Shown here one piece after another: positions 27,969 to 36,389 of a stretch of 64,000 nucleotides of DNA. Origin of the DNA: Streptomyces chromofuscus (GTDB taxonomy: Bacteria > Actinomycetota > Actinomycetes > Streptomycetales > Streptomycetaceae). Position 1 is the stretch's first letter, and each line of letters opens with the position of its first letter. A program made the translations under genes and the position numbers. The notes under the pieces are model-generated. The model was not told where the DNA came from. It did not search any database and was given only the letters and a program-made list of their open reading frames with translations. Location: positions 2,728,001-2,792,000 of the forward strand of contig NZ_CP063374.1 of assembly GCF_015160875.1 (NCBI RefSeq), in the 5' to 3' direction.

Positions 27969-29159
27969 GTGACCGTGATCACGTCCACCGCAGTCCGTCA
28001 CCGGATGCCCGTCGCCCTGAGCGCGTGCCTGCTGTCCTTCGCGGCGTTCTGGCTCGCCCAGCGGGCCGCGCACGTCTCGATGATCGACCTGATGGTGTAC
28101 CGGGCCGAGGGCGCCGCCGTACGCGCGGGCGGCGACCTGTACGCCCTGCGCGCGACCGCCGCCCAACTGCCCGCCACCTACCCGCCCTTCGCCGCGGTGC
28201 TGTTCACCCCGCTCACGCTCCTCGACACGGGGTCGCTGCGCACCCTGGCCACCGCCGGGAACCTCGCCCTGCTGGTGGTGCTCGTGCGGCTCTCCCTGCG
28301 GCTGGCCGGGCACGCGCGCGTGGAGACCGTCTGGTGGGTCTCGGCGGTCGCCGTGTGGTGCGAGCCGGTGTGGACGACCCTGCGCTACGGCCAGGTCAAC
28401 CTGGCGCTCGCCGTCCTCGTCCTGTGGGACCTTGCCCGACGTCCCGGAGACCGCTGGGCCGGTGTCGGCATCGGCCTCGCGGCGGCCGTGAAGCTGACCC
28501 CCGCGCTGTTCGCCGTCTTCCTGCTCGCCACCGCCGTCGTGGCGCGCGGACGACGGCGGCCGGGCCCGTGGCTGCGGCACGCGCGCGCGGCGGCCGGCAG
28601 TTTCGCCTGGGCGACGCTCATCGCGGCGGTCGTCCTGCCGTACGACTCCTGGCGGTTCTGGACCGACATGGTGTTCCGGACCGACCGGGCCGGGCACGCC
28701 GAGGAGACCGCCAACCAGGCGCTGCGCGGTGTCCTGGCCCGCCTGCTGCACACTCCCGACCCGGGCGCGCTCTGGCTCGCCACGGCGGCCCTCGCGGGCA
28801 CGGCGGGGCTCGCGATGGCGGTGCGGGCGGAGTTGCGCGGGGAGCGGGCCTGGGCGGTGGTCTGCTGCGCGGTGACGGCGCTGCTCGTCAGCCCGGTGTC
28901 GTGGTCGCACCACTGGGTCTGGTGTGTACCGCTCGTGCTGCTCCTCGCGGCGCGCGGTCGGCGCACGGCCGCGGCGGGCACGCTCCTGGTGTTCTGCTCG
29001 TACGCCCTGTGGTGGGTGCCGCACACGCACGGCCGGCCCGAACTGCGCCAGAACCCGCTCGAGTTCGCGCTGTCGGGTCTCTACGCCGCCGTCGGCTGCC
29101 TCGTCCTGGTGCTCGCCGCGGCCGCCACGGGCAGGCGTCAGGCCGTCACGAACGAGTAG
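27969..29159 (+). CDS. GT87-type polyprenyl-phosphate mannosyltransferase-like membrane protein
   Basis: A 396-residue integral membrane protein with about ten hydrophobic segments. The loop MIDLMVYRAEGAAVRAGGDL carries an acid pair after the first helix, and YPPFAAVLFTPL and YGQVNLALAVLVLWDLA are signature segments of the DUF2029/GT87 family, which moves mannose from polyprenyl phosphate onto PIM or glycans outside the membrane. The GTG at 27969 has TATGGT eight bases upstream and no ribosome binding site. It is enclosed by two tRNA-Ala genes. Its 3' end overlaps a convergent zinc-protein gene by 22 bases. Confidence 0.88.
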   Translation: MTVITSTAVRHRMPVALSACLLSFAAFWLAQRAAHVSMIDLMVYRAEGAAVRAGGDLYALRATAAQLPATYPPFAAVLFTPLTLLDTGSLRTLATAGNLALLVVLVRLSLRLAGHARVETVWWVSAVAVWCEPVWTTLRYGQVNLALAVLVLWDLARRPGDRWAGVGIGLAAAVKLTPALFAVFLLATAVVARGRRRPGPWLRHARAAAGSFAWATLIAAVVLPYDSWRFWTDMVFRTDRAGHAEETANQALRGVLARLLHTPDPGALWLATAALAGTAGLAMAVRAELRGERAWAVVCCAVTALLVSPVSWSHHWVWCVPLVLLLAARGRRTAAAGTLLVFCSYALWWVPHTHGRPELRQNPLEFALSGLYAAVGCLVLVLAAAATGRRQAVTNE

Positions 29160-29371
29160 AACCGCTTGAGCGTGCAGTGCTCTTCGAGCAGCCGCCCGTA
29201 GATCGGCTCACCCTCCAGCTCGCGGTACGTCTCGATCGGGTCGCCTTTTATGATCAGCGCCCGTGCGCATTCCTCGCACCAGTACTGGTAGTCGGGGTTC
29301 AGCGGTTCCATGTCGCGGACGATCGGCGTCCCGCTGCCGCACCAGTCGCACTTCCGCCTGTGTGCACCCAT
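29138..29371 (-). CDS. small zinc-binding protein, unknown function
   Basis: 77 residues with two CxxC pairs (KCDWCGSG and YWCEECAR) spaced about 24 residues apart, a typical treble-clef or rubredoxin-like zinc knuckle. The rest is charged and has no membrane helix. It begins three bases after the stop of the 58-residue zinc-ribbon gene, so the two are coupled. Function unknown. Confidence 0.75.
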   Translation of the reverse strand: MGAHRRKCDWCGSGTPIVRDMEPLNPDYQYWCEECARALIIKGDPIETYRELEGEPIYGRLLEEHCTLKRFYSFVTA

Positions 29372-29374
29372 CGA

Positions 29375-29551
29375 TCAGCTCCAGCTGTGGCCGCAGGCCG
29401 TGCACACGTAGGAGATCCCGCCGTTGTCGCCGAGGACCTGGGCGACGTGCGCGGAGCCGCAGGAAGGGCAGCTGAGCCGGGTGGTGGTGTCCCGTATCAA
29501 CGCCGCTTCGCCAAGGAGGTGGCCGACCTCCCCGAGGATGCTCGCAGGCAT
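29375..29551 (-). CDS. zinc-ribbon microprotein, 58 residues
   Basis: Reads MPASILGEVGHLLGEAALIR at the N-terminus and ends with a ribbon whose metal ligands are CPSCGSAH and CTACGHSW, 19 residues apart. GGGAGGGAG lies just upstream of the ATG, a strong ribosome binding site. The ligand spacing fits a one-domain zinc ribbon as found in transcription or ribosome-associated factors. Followed three bases later by the 77-residue zinc protein. Confidence 0.75.
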   Translation of the reverse strand: MPASILGEVGHLLGEAALIRDTTTRLSCPSCGSAHVAQVLGDNGGISYVCTACGHSWS

Positions 29552-29715
29552 CGCTACTCCCTCCCGTCGGGCCGCGCCCCCTTCCGGCCGTTTGATTCTG
29601 CCACGGCCGGGCCAATACGGTCAGCGACGCCTTGGTACCAGTCCGGACACGGCAGGCAGGGCGTCCCCAGAGGTATACGCCTCCTGGGCCACGGCTGCTC
29701 AAACGCGTGACGACG

Positions 29716-29746
29716 AAAAATCCCGCCCCCCTGAGGGGGACGGGAT
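29716..29746 (-). terminator. terminator after second tRNA-Ala
   Basis: A G/C stem (ATCCCGTCCCCC / GGGGGGCGGGAT on the minus strand) followed by a T run, eight bases after the tRNA 3' end. Confidence 0.85.
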
Positions 29747-29753
29747 TCGTCCG

Positions 29754-29826
29754 TGGAGCTAAGGAGAATTGAACTCCTGACCTCCTGCATGCCATGCAGG
29801 CGCTCTACCAACTGAGCTATAGCCCC
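29754..29826 (-). tRNA. tRNA-Ala (anticodon GGC), second identical copy
   Basis: All 73 bases match the gene at 27784-27856, including the anticodon arm. Flanking sequence and terminator differ, so only the tRNA itself is duplicated. Confidence 0.98.
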
Positions 29827-29944
29827 TGGTCCCACACGGCCGGGCCGCATGGTCTTTCGCCCCGCTCGGCGGGGCGAACAAGAAGAACTTTAGCCTGCGA
29901 CCTGCCGGAAAGTGAAATCCGGGTCCCGGCCGGGCCGGCGCCGC

Positions 29945-30616
29945 TCAGTCGTCGTCGCCGAGCACGGGCTCCGGGAGGGTGCCGGCGTTGTGCTCCAGCA
30001 GCCGCCAGCCTCGGGCGCCCTCCCCGAGGACGGACCAGCAGCAGTTGGAAAGGCCGCCGAGGCTCTCCCAGTGGCGGGCCTCCAGGCCGAGGAGGCGGCC
30101 GATGGTGGTGCGGATCGTGCCGCCGTGGCTGACGACGACCAGGGTGCCGTCGTCGGGCAGCTTGTCGGCGTGCCCGAGCACGATCGGGGCGGCCCGGTCG
30201 GCCACCTCGGACTCCAGCTCGCCGCCGCCGCGGCGCACCGGCTCGCCGCGCTTCCACGCGGCGTACTCGTCGCCGTACCGGGCGATGATCTCCTCGTGCG
30301 TCAGGCCCTGCCAGACGCCCGCGTACGTCTCCCTCAGGCCCTCCGCGCGACTGACCTCCAGGCCGGTGAGCGCGGCCAGCTCGGCGGCCGTGTTCGCGGC
30401 GCGCTCGAGGTCGGAGGAGACGATCGCGTCGGGCTTGAGGGAGGCGAGCAGCCGGGCGGCCCGGCGGGCCTGGGCGACGCCGGTCTCGCTCAGCTCGACG
30501 TCGGTGGTGCCCTGGAAGCGACGCTCCACGTTCCAGGAGGTCTGCCCGTGCCGCCACAGGATGATCCGGCGGCCCCGGCCCTGCCTGGCGGCGGTCACCT
30601 CACCGGTGGCGCTCAC
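29945..30616 (-). CDS. histidine phosphatase family protein
   Basis: A 223-residue phosphoglycerate-mutase-fold phosphatase. The catalytic RHG is in LWRHGQTSWN near residue 22, the second His in VVSHGGTIR near 160, and SSDLERAANTA is the third signature. In Streptomyces such a gene commonly follows rsfS; its substrate is not known. The GTG overlaps the rsfS stop by four bases, so translation is coupled. Confidence 0.92.
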   Translation of the reverse strand: MSATGEVTAARQGRGRRIILWRHGQTSWNVERRFQGTTDVELSETGVAQARRAARLLASLKPDAIVSSDLERAANTAAELAALTGLEVSRAEGLRETYAGVWQGLTHEEIIARYGDEYAAWKRGEPVRRGGGELESEVADRAAPIVLGHADKLPDDGTLVVVSHGGTIRTTIGRLLGLEARHWESLGGLSNCCWSVLGEGARGWRLLEHNAGTLPEPVLGDDD

Positions 30617-31059
30617 CGCCAGTCACCGCCCGTCTCGGCGGCCTCCTCGGCGGCCTGCAGCCTGGCGTGCTCCTCGCCCTTGCCGCGGGTGGCCTTGGCG
30701 TCGGCGGGCAGCTCGATCTCGGGGCAGTCCTTCCACAGCCGCTCCAGGGCGTAGAAGACGCGTTCCTCGCTGTGCTGCACGTGCACGACGATGTCGACGT
30801 AGTCGAGCAGGATCCAGCGGGAGTCGCGGTCGCCCTCACGGCGCACCGGCTTGGCGCCGAGTTCCTTCAGGAGCCGTTCCTCGATCTCGTCGACGATCGA
30901 CTTGACCTGGCGGTCGTTGGGCGCGGACGCCAGCAGGAAGGCGTCCGTGATCGACAGCACATCGCTCACGTCGTAGGCGATGACGTCGTGCGCGAGCTTG
31001 TCGGCGGCCGCCTGGGCGGCGGTGGTGATGAGCTCGAGAGAACGGTCTGTTGCGGTCAC
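30613..31059 (-). CDS. rsfS: ribosome silencing factor RsfS
   Basis: A 148-residue member of the RsfS/YbeB family, which binds L14 and prevents subunit joining when nutrients are short. The core DVLSITDAFLLASAPNDRQV and WILLDYVDIVVHV are diagnostic; the last 35 residues are a charged extension. GTG start. A 12-bp inverted repeat ends 12 bases before the start, so it may affect expression. The phosphatase gene overlaps downstream; nadD is two genes upstream, the usual neighbourhood. Confidence 0.96.
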   Translation of the reverse strand: MTATDRSLELITTAAQAAADKLAHDVIAYDVSDVLSITDAFLLASAPNDRQVKSIVDEIEERLLKELGAKPVRREGDRDSRWILLDYVDIVVHVQHSEERVFYALERLWKDCPEIELPADAKATRGKGEEHARLQAAEEAAETGGDWR

Positions 31060-31070
31060 TACATGGCTTT

Positions 31071-31116
31071 CCGTCGGCGGTCACTTGTCCACAAGGGTCT
31101 CACGGACCGCCGACGG
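31071..31116. terminator. large inverted repeat between the LCP-like gene and rsfS
   Basis: Perfect 12-bp arms CCGTCGGCGGTC / GACCGCCGACGG enclose a second palindrome CTTGTCCACAAG. It starts 12 bases after the LCP-like stop and ends 12 bases before the rsfS start. It can serve as terminator or as an RNA structure at the rsfS translation start. Confidence 0.7.
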
Positions 31117-31127
31117 AGCCCGACGCA

Positions 31128-32795
31128 TTACCCGGCGGAGGCCGGCTCGTAGTCCTGGCCGAGGATCACGGAGACGTTCGCGTTGGACGACACCTCGCCC
31201 TTCGTGACGGCGCTGTCGGGCAGTCCCAGGGTCTTGGCGACCTCGGTGGCGTTCTCCTTGTCGGCGGCGTCCGCGTAGGTGACCTTGGACGCCGGCTGGG
31301 CGCCGCTCGCGGTGCCGGCCTCCAGGAAGGTGAAGCCGCCGTTGAGGAGGACCACACGGGCCTTCTCCGTGTTGTCCTTCACGCCGCTGGCGTTCTGCAC
31401 CGAGACCCGGACGGCCGCGTCCTGGTCGGGGCTCTTCGCGGTGCCGCCGAGGACGTCCTTGACCACGCTGTCGCTCGCCTCGGCGCTGAGGGTGCCGTCG
31501 TCCTGGACGGGCAGCAGGGCGGTCTTGTGGTCGCCGCTCTTGGCGAGGTCGGACAGCTTGGCCAGGAAGGTGCCGAGGTCCTTGTCGGTGAGCGACGGGT
31601 CGAGGATCTGGGCCAGCGTCTGCACCGTGGTCGTGGCGGCCTGCGGGTCGGACGACATCTTGCGCAGCACGCCCTGCATGACCTGCCCGAACCGCTCCAG
31701 CTGGGCGTTCTGGGCCTCCCCCTGGGCGCGGTACGTGGCGTAGGCGACCGCCATCTTCCCGCTCAGGGTCTGGCGCTCGCCCTTGCTCACCAGGGGCGCC
31801 TCGCCCTTCTTCTTGGCGGCGGGGTCGGGCACGTCGGTGTCCGTGTCGACCTCGATGTTGCCGACGAGGTCGACGAGGTTCTGCAGGTAGGGGGTGTCCA
31901 GACGCCAGGTGCCCTGGATGGACGTGCCGAGGACGGTGTCCAGGGCCTCGCGGGTGCCGGAGGAGCCGTCGTCCTCGACCGACTTGGCCAGCGTCGTCGT
32001 GCCGTCGTCGCCGGACAGGGCGAGCGAGTTGGGCAGCAGGACGGTGGTGCCCTGCTCGGTGGTCGTGTTGTCGACGAGCAGCGCCGTGGTGGTGCCGCCC
32101 TTCTTGGTGTCGTGCAGGTGGACGACGATCACGTCCCGCTGCTGCGCGGCCGCGGACGTCGTACCGCCCTTCGTGTCCTCGGAGCCGGACACACCGGGCA
32201 GCTTCCCGGCGTACCAGAGGTAACCCACCCCACCGGCCGCGACCAGCGCAAGGACGACGACGAGGGCGACCAGGCGGCTGCGGGCGCGGCGCTTGGCCTC
32301 CTCGCGGCGCTCGGTGCGGTTCTCGGTGAACTTCAGCCAGTCGATGACGTCCTCGGAGTCCTGGTCGGGCTCCTCGACGAAGGCGAACTGTTCCGTCCGG
32401 TAGTCCCGGTCCTCGTGGCCGCCCCCGGCGCCCCGGGTGTCCCCGAAGGGGTCCTGGCGCTGCTCGGGGCGCGCCTGCTGCGGGATGTACGCGGTCTGCT
32501 CGGCGACGCGCGGCTGCTGACCGCCGGCGGCGGTCCGGCCGTAGGGGTCGTGGCCCGTGTCGTACGGGGGCACGGGCGGCTGCTGACCGGTCCCGTAGGG
32601 GTCGTACGGGGGCACCGGCTGCTGCCGGCCGGTGTCGTACGGGTCGTACCCGTAGCCCTGCTGCTGCGCGTAGGGGTCGTACGGCTGCTGGGCCGGGACC
32701 TGCCGGTACACGGGCCGGCCGTACTCGTCGTAGCCGACGAGTTCGTACTGGTCGGCGCCGTACCCTGCGGCCCCCGCGTCGTATCGGTCGTTCAC
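31128..32795 (-). CDS. LCP/LytR_C domain membrane protein
   Basis: A 555-residue single-pass protein. Residues 1-150 are a cytoplasmic Tyr-Pro-Gln-Gly-rich tail with repeats of the form PYDPYGTGQQ, then a basic stretch and one membrane helix (LVALVVVLALVAAGGVGYLW) near 190. The outside part is a LytR-CpsA-Psr-like domain followed by a LytR_C domain ending SVILGQDYEPASAG. LCP enzymes attach teichoic acids or glycans to peptidoglycan. Here the usual Pro-Arg-Asp of the lipid-pyrophosphate site reads LLPNSLAL, so activity is doubtful. GTG start with GAGAGG upstream. It lies between nadD and rsfS. Confidence 0.82.
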   Translation of the reverse strand: MNDRYDAGAAGYGADQYELVGYDEYGRPVYRQVPAQQPYDPYAQQQGYGYDPYDTGRQQPVPPYDPYGTGQQPPVPPYDTGHDPYGRTAAGGQQPRVAEQTAYIPQQARPEQRQDPFGDTRGAGGGHEDRDYRTEQFAFVEEPDQDSEDVIDWLKFTENRTERREEAKRRARSRLVALVVVLALVAAGGVGYLWYAGKLPGVSGSEDTKGGTTSAAAQQRDVIVVHLHDTKKGGTTTALLVDNTTTEQGTTVLLPNSLALSGDDGTTTLAKSVEDDGSSGTREALDTVLGTSIQGTWRLDTPYLQNLVDLVGNIEVDTDTDVPDPAAKKKGEAPLVSKGERQTLSGKMAVAYATYRAQGEAQNAQLERFGQVMQGVLRKMSSDPQAATTTVQTLAQILDPSLTDKDLGTFLAKLSDLAKSGDHKTALLPVQDDGTLSAEASDSVVKDVLGGTAKSPDQDAAVRVSVQNASGVKDNTEKARVVLLNGGFTFLEAGTASGAQPASKVTYADAADKENATEVAKTLGLPDSAVTKGEVSSNANVSVILGQDYEPASAG

Positions 32796-32811
32796 CGGTG
32801 CCCCTCTCGGC

Positions 32812-33438
32812 TCACTCGCCGCGGTACAGCTGTCGCTTGGCGATGTAGCGCACGACTCCGTCGGGCACCAGATACCAGACGGGGTCGCCCTTGGCGACTC
32901 TCGCACGGCAGTCCGTGGAGGAGATGGCGAGGGCGGGAACCTCCACCAACGAGACACCGCCCTCCGGGAGCCCCGCGTCGGTCAGGTGGTGGCCCGGGCG
33001 GGTGACCCCGATGAAGTGTGCCAGGGAGAACAGTTCCTCGCTGTCCCGCCAGGTCAGGATCTGGGCCAGGGCGTCGGCGCCGGTGATGAAGAACAGGTCC
33101 GTGTCGGGGTTGAGGGCCCGCAGGTCACGCAGGGTGTCAACGGTGTAGGTGGGGCCACCGCGGTCGATGTCGATACGGCTCACCGAGAACTGCGGGTTCT
33201 CGGCGGTCGCGATGACCGTCATCAGGTAGCGGTCCTCGGCCGCGGAGACGCTGCTGTCGCTCTTCTGCCACGGCTGCCCGGTCGGCACGAACACCACCTC
33301 GTCCAGGTGGAACTGGGCGGCGACCTCGCTGGCCGCCACCAGGTGCCCGTGGTGGATCGGGTCGAACGTCCCGCCCATGACGCCGAGACGGCGCTTGGCC
33401 GAGGTCGACGGGCCGGTAGGCATGTCCTGCTCTCCCAT
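32812..33438 (-). CDS. nadD: nicotinate-nucleotide adenylyltransferase
   Basis: Enzyme of NAD synthesis that adenylates nicotinate mononucleotide (208 residues). [12 protein letters not shown] is the nucleotidyltransferase signature and ISSTDCR the second ATP motif. ATG at 33438 is chosen; an ATG five codons downstream at 33423 follows GGAGAGCAGGAC and may be used instead. Sixteen bases separate it from the LCP-like gene, so they are probably one operon with rsfS. Confidence 0.96.
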   Translation of the reverse strand: MGEQDMPTGPSTSAKRRLGVMGGTFDPIHHGHLVAASEVAAQFHLDEVVFVPTGQPWQKSDSSVSAAEDRYLMTVIATAENPQFSVSRIDIDRGGPTYTVDTLRDLRALNPDTDLFFITGADALAQILTWRDSEELFSLAHFIGVTRPGHHLTDAGLPEGGVSLVEVPALAISSTDCRARVAKGDPVWYLVPDGVVRYIAKRQLYRGE

Positions 33439-33470
33439 GCGTGCAGACCCTACCGGCCCGGACCGTGGAG

Positions 33471-33635
33471 TCAGCGGTCGCGGTTGAACCGGGTGGTGAT
33501 CCACAGCAGCACCATCAGGGCGATGAACGCGCCACCGCCGGTGAGCAGGGGGTTGAGGCTCTCGTGGTTGCCGCCGTGCTCCTGGCCCTCGGAGGCGAGG
33601 GTGACCAACTGGGCAGCGGCGCTGTGGAAGCTCAT
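33471..33635 (-). CDS. membrane microprotein, 54 residues
   Basis: Begins [20 protein letters not shown] and has one C-terminal hydrophobic helix ([19 protein letters not shown]) with a basic end (RFNRDR). It ends 32 bases before nadD on the same strand. The ribosome binding site is weak. Similar short proteins appear, from memory, at this position in other Streptomyces; function unknown. Confidence 0.65.
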   Translation of the reverse strand: MSFHSAAAQLVTLASEGQEHGGNHESLNPLLTGGGAFIALMVLLWITTRFNRDR

Positions 33636-33745
33636 CTTCGGCAGGACCTATCGCGTGTGGGCGGGATAAAGACGTCGGCTCATCGTAAGCGGGCGCCTCC
33701 GCCGCGCTCACGCCGACTCCGCCGTCGAGCAACCTTCCCGGGCCC

Positions 33746-33898
33746 TCAGTCGTCCTTCCGCCTGTACCCCCGCAGCAGGAACCATCCCGTCAGCACACAG
33801 CCGACGACCATCACGATCAGTACGACCCGGAGGAGGTTCCCCGCCCCCTGCTGTTGTGCGGCGGCGGCGATCCAGCCGATCGCGGCGTCGTGCTCCAT
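33746..33898 (-). CDS. membrane microprotein, 50 residues
   Basis: Begins [20 protein letters not shown] and contains one membrane helix ([18 protein letters not shown]) followed by a basic-acidic tail (RGYRRKDD). It lies 110 bases upstream of the other microprotein on the same strand and is divergent from the M48 protease. Family and function are unknown. Confidence 0.6.
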   Translation of the reverse strand: MEHDAAIGWIAAAAQQQGAGNLLRVVLIVMVVGCVLTGWFLLRGYRRKDD

Positions 33899-34022
33899 GG
33901 TGCGGGACTCCTTCGCTGTACTGCCCGTCCACGGTATCTCCGCCTAGGCTGGGCCTTGCTCCGGGGACGTACAAGAATGCGCAAAAGGCACACCAGGCAC
34001 ACCGACGCACATGGGGGACCAC

Positions 34023-35177
34023 ATGTCCGACGACGGCCACCAGCAGGACGGGCTCGGCAGCGTGCCGAGCAGGCGGCGCAGGCGCTTCCCGGAGATCTCC
34101 TCGCGTGCCTACGAGCACCCCGCGGACCGCTCCGCCCTGGTCGCGCTGCGCAAGCTGAGCGGCTTCGACACGGTCTTCAAGGCCCTCAGCGGCCTGCTGC
34201 CCGAGCGGAGCCTGAGGCTGCTGTTCCTGTCCGACTCGGTGCGCGTCTCGGACCGGCAGTTCGCCCACCTCAACGACATGCTGCGGGACGCCTGTTACAT
34301 CCTGGACCTGGAGAAGGTCCCGCCGATGTACGTCAACCAGGACCCGCAGCCCAACGCGATGTGCATCGGACTGGACGAGCCGATCATCGTCGTGACCACG
34401 GGGCTCGTCGAGCTGCTCGACGAGGAGGAGATGCGGGCGGTGATCGGGCACGAGGTCGGCCACGCCCTGTCCGGACACTCCGTGTACCGCACGATCCTGC
34501 TGTTCCTGACCACCCTCGCCCTCCGGGTCGCCTGGATCCCGCTCGGCAATGTCGCGATCATGGCGCTGGTGACCGCGCTGCGCGAGTGGTTCCGCAAGTC
34601 CGAGCTGTCCGCGGACCGTGCCGGCCTGCTGGTCGGGCAGGACCTCCAGGCCTCGATGCGCGGCCTGATGAAGCTCGCCGGCGGCAACCACCTGCACGAG
34701 ATGAACGTGGACGCGTTCCTGGAACAGGCCGAGGAGTACGAGGCGGGCGGCGATCTGCGCGACTCCGTGCTGAAGATCCTCAACACGCTGCCCCGCAGCC
34801 ACCCCTTCACCACCGTGCGCGCGGCCGAGCTGAAGAAGTGGGCGGCCACCCGCGACCACCAGCGGATCATGGACGGCCACTACCCGCGGCGCGGCGAGGA
34901 CAAGGACACCTCGGTCACCGACTCCTTCCGCCAGTCGGCGTCCAGCTACGCGGGGCATGTGCGCGGCAGCAAGGACCCGCTGATGAAGCTCGTGACGGAC
35001 CTCGCGGACGGCGCGGGGGACCTGGGCAGCCGGATGCGACGGGGTTTCGGCGGCTTCACGGGCGGCGGCTTCGCGGGCGGCGGCACCGGTTCCACGGGCT
35101 CGTCGGGCTCCACGGGCACCGAGGATCCCAACGGCTCGGGCTCCACGCCGAAGGAAGGGCCGCGCGGCGAGGACTGA
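34023..35177 (+). CDS. M48 family membrane metallopeptidase
   Basis: A 384-residue zinc protease of the HtpX/Ste24 class. The active site is HEVGH in AVIGHEVGHALSGHS near residue 150, and the third ligand region is SELSADRAGLL about 60 residues on. One or two hydrophobic helices lie between (TILLFLTTLALRVAW). The C-terminal 45 residues are Gly-Ser-Thr-rich. The ATG at 34023 is preceded by GGGGGA five bases away; an ATG four codons earlier lacks this. It is convergent with the gene at 35208 and may act on damaged membrane proteins. Confidence 0.9.
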   Translation: MSDDGHQQDGLGSVPSRRRRRFPEISSRAYEHPADRSALVALRKLSGFDTVFKALSGLLPERSLRLLFLSDSVRVSDRQFAHLNDMLRDACYILDLEKVPPMYVNQDPQPNAMCIGLDEPIIVVTTGLVELLDEEEMRAVIGHEVGHALSGHSVYRTILLFLTTLALRVAWIPLGNVAIMALVTALREWFRKSELSADRAGLLVGQDLQASMRGLMKLAGGNHLHEMNVDAFLEQAEEYEAGGDLRDSVLKILNTLPRSHPFTTVRAAELKKWAATRDHQRIMDGHYPRRGEDKDTSVTDSFRQSASSYAGHVRGSKDPLMKLVTDLADGAGDLGSRMRRGFGGFTGGGFAGGGTGSTGSSGSTGTEDPNGSGSTPKEGPRGED

Positions 35178-35207
35178 CGCCCTGCACACCCTGAGCACCG
35201 GCCCCGT

Positions 35208-36278
35208 TCACGCCTTCGGCTGAGCGCTGTCCGCCAGGGTCCCGCACAGCGCCGCCGTGCCCTGCGGGGCGTACGGGTCGGTCCCGGCGGGGCCGCCCGC
35301 CTTGGGGGTCTGGCCGGCGAGCAGCGGGCGCAGGTGGTTGGTGGCGTCGTCGGCACAGGACAGCGGCCCCGCCTGGAGGGACGAGCCGACCAGCTCGGCC
35401 TGGTGCAGCCGCAGGTCGTCGCGGTCGAAGCGGAAGTGCAGCTCACGCCGGACGGTGAACAGGGACGCCTCGGCCCGGTCGTCGGCCCCGGCCGGTCGCA
35501 GGGCGTACACGAACGTGTGGTCCGTGGTGACCTCCAGGGTGGACGCGTCGGACTCGGCGACCTCCAGCGAGCCCTGCACCCGGATCCCGCGGTCGGCCAG
35601 CTCGGCCCGGCTCGGGTCGAAGCGCACCAGCCAGCCGGTGGGGGCGTGCCGCCCGTCGGCGGTCGGCTGCGCGAAGCCCCGGTCGAACTGGTCGAGTTGC
35701 TCGGGGTCGAGCAGCACGCGCACGGGCCTGGTCTGCCCGCCGGTGAGCACGTCGGGGTAGAGCGAGGAGCGGACCAGGTAGTCCTTGGCGGTGGTCAGGG
35801 CGGTGACGACCTGGGCGTCCGAGAAGTTCGCGGTGCGCCGGGCGGCCGGCAGAGCGATGCCCTCGGCGCCGACGCGGAACTGGGTGGCGGGACTGTCGGC
35901 GTACAGCCGCTCGGGGTCGGTGGCGCCGGGGACCTTGCCGTGCGGGGCGAGCGGGATGACGGTCATCCGCAGCAGCGGGACGGGCTGGCGGGCCTGCGGG
36001 GTCTGGTACGGGTGCCGTACGCCCATGTAGATGGCGGTGCCGAAGGCGATCGCGATCAGCAGGACCAGGAACAGCGCCTGCTTGGACAGGCCCCGGCGCA
36101 GCGGCGGGCGGCTGCGTACGGCGGGCGCGTGGTCGGCCAGGCGCTCCTGCGCGGAGAACTCCTGAAGGCGGGCAGCACGGACGAACGATTCGTCGAACAC
36201 GACGGATCGGTATTCGTCCTCCGCACCGTTGGGGGCGCCGTCCGGGGTCCCCTCAGGTGGGTCTCCAGGCCCGCCCAT
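35208..36278 (-). CDS. single-pass membrane protein with SVVFDESFVRAA motif
   Basis: A 356-residue protein. The N-terminal cytoplasmic 70 residues contain SVVFDESFVRAA; one membrane helix (ALFLVLLIAIAFGTAIYMG) follows near 85, and about 260 residues lie outside without a family I recognise. Two Cys (LSCADD and ALCGTL) in the outside part could form a disulfide. The start is probably leaderless: TACTCT lies exactly six bases before the ATG. The next gene upstream shares the motif and the promoter form. Confidence 0.75.
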   Translation of the reverse strand: MGGPGDPPEGTPDGAPNGAEDEYRSVVFDESFVRAARLQEFSAQERLADHAPAVRSRPPLRRGLSKQALFLVLLIAIAFGTAIYMGVRHPYQTPQARQPVPLLRMTVIPLAPHGKVPGATDPERLYADSPATQFRVGAEGIALPAARRTANFSDAQVVTALTTAKDYLVRSSLYPDVLTGGQTRPVRVLLDPEQLDQFDRGFAQPTADGRHAPTGWLVRFDPSRAELADRGIRVQGSLEVAESDASTLEVTTDHTFVYALRPAGADDRAEASLFTVRRELHFRFDRDDLRLHQAELVGSSLQAGPLSCADDATNHLRPLLAGQTPKAGGPAGTDPYAPQGTAALCGTLADSAQPKA

Positions 36279-36389
36279 ATCTTCAGAGTAGGTCTGCGCA
36301 AGCTCCGGTAAACGCTCCGTTGGGCGACAAGTTCTGACAGGTACTCACCAGGTTCACGAGCTTCGCATCAGGCGGCTGGAATGGGCCGT

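Noticed and set aside
27784..29826. Integrated element with tRNA att sites
   Set aside because: No integrase, excisionase or replication gene lies between the tRNAs; the enclosed genes look chromosomal.
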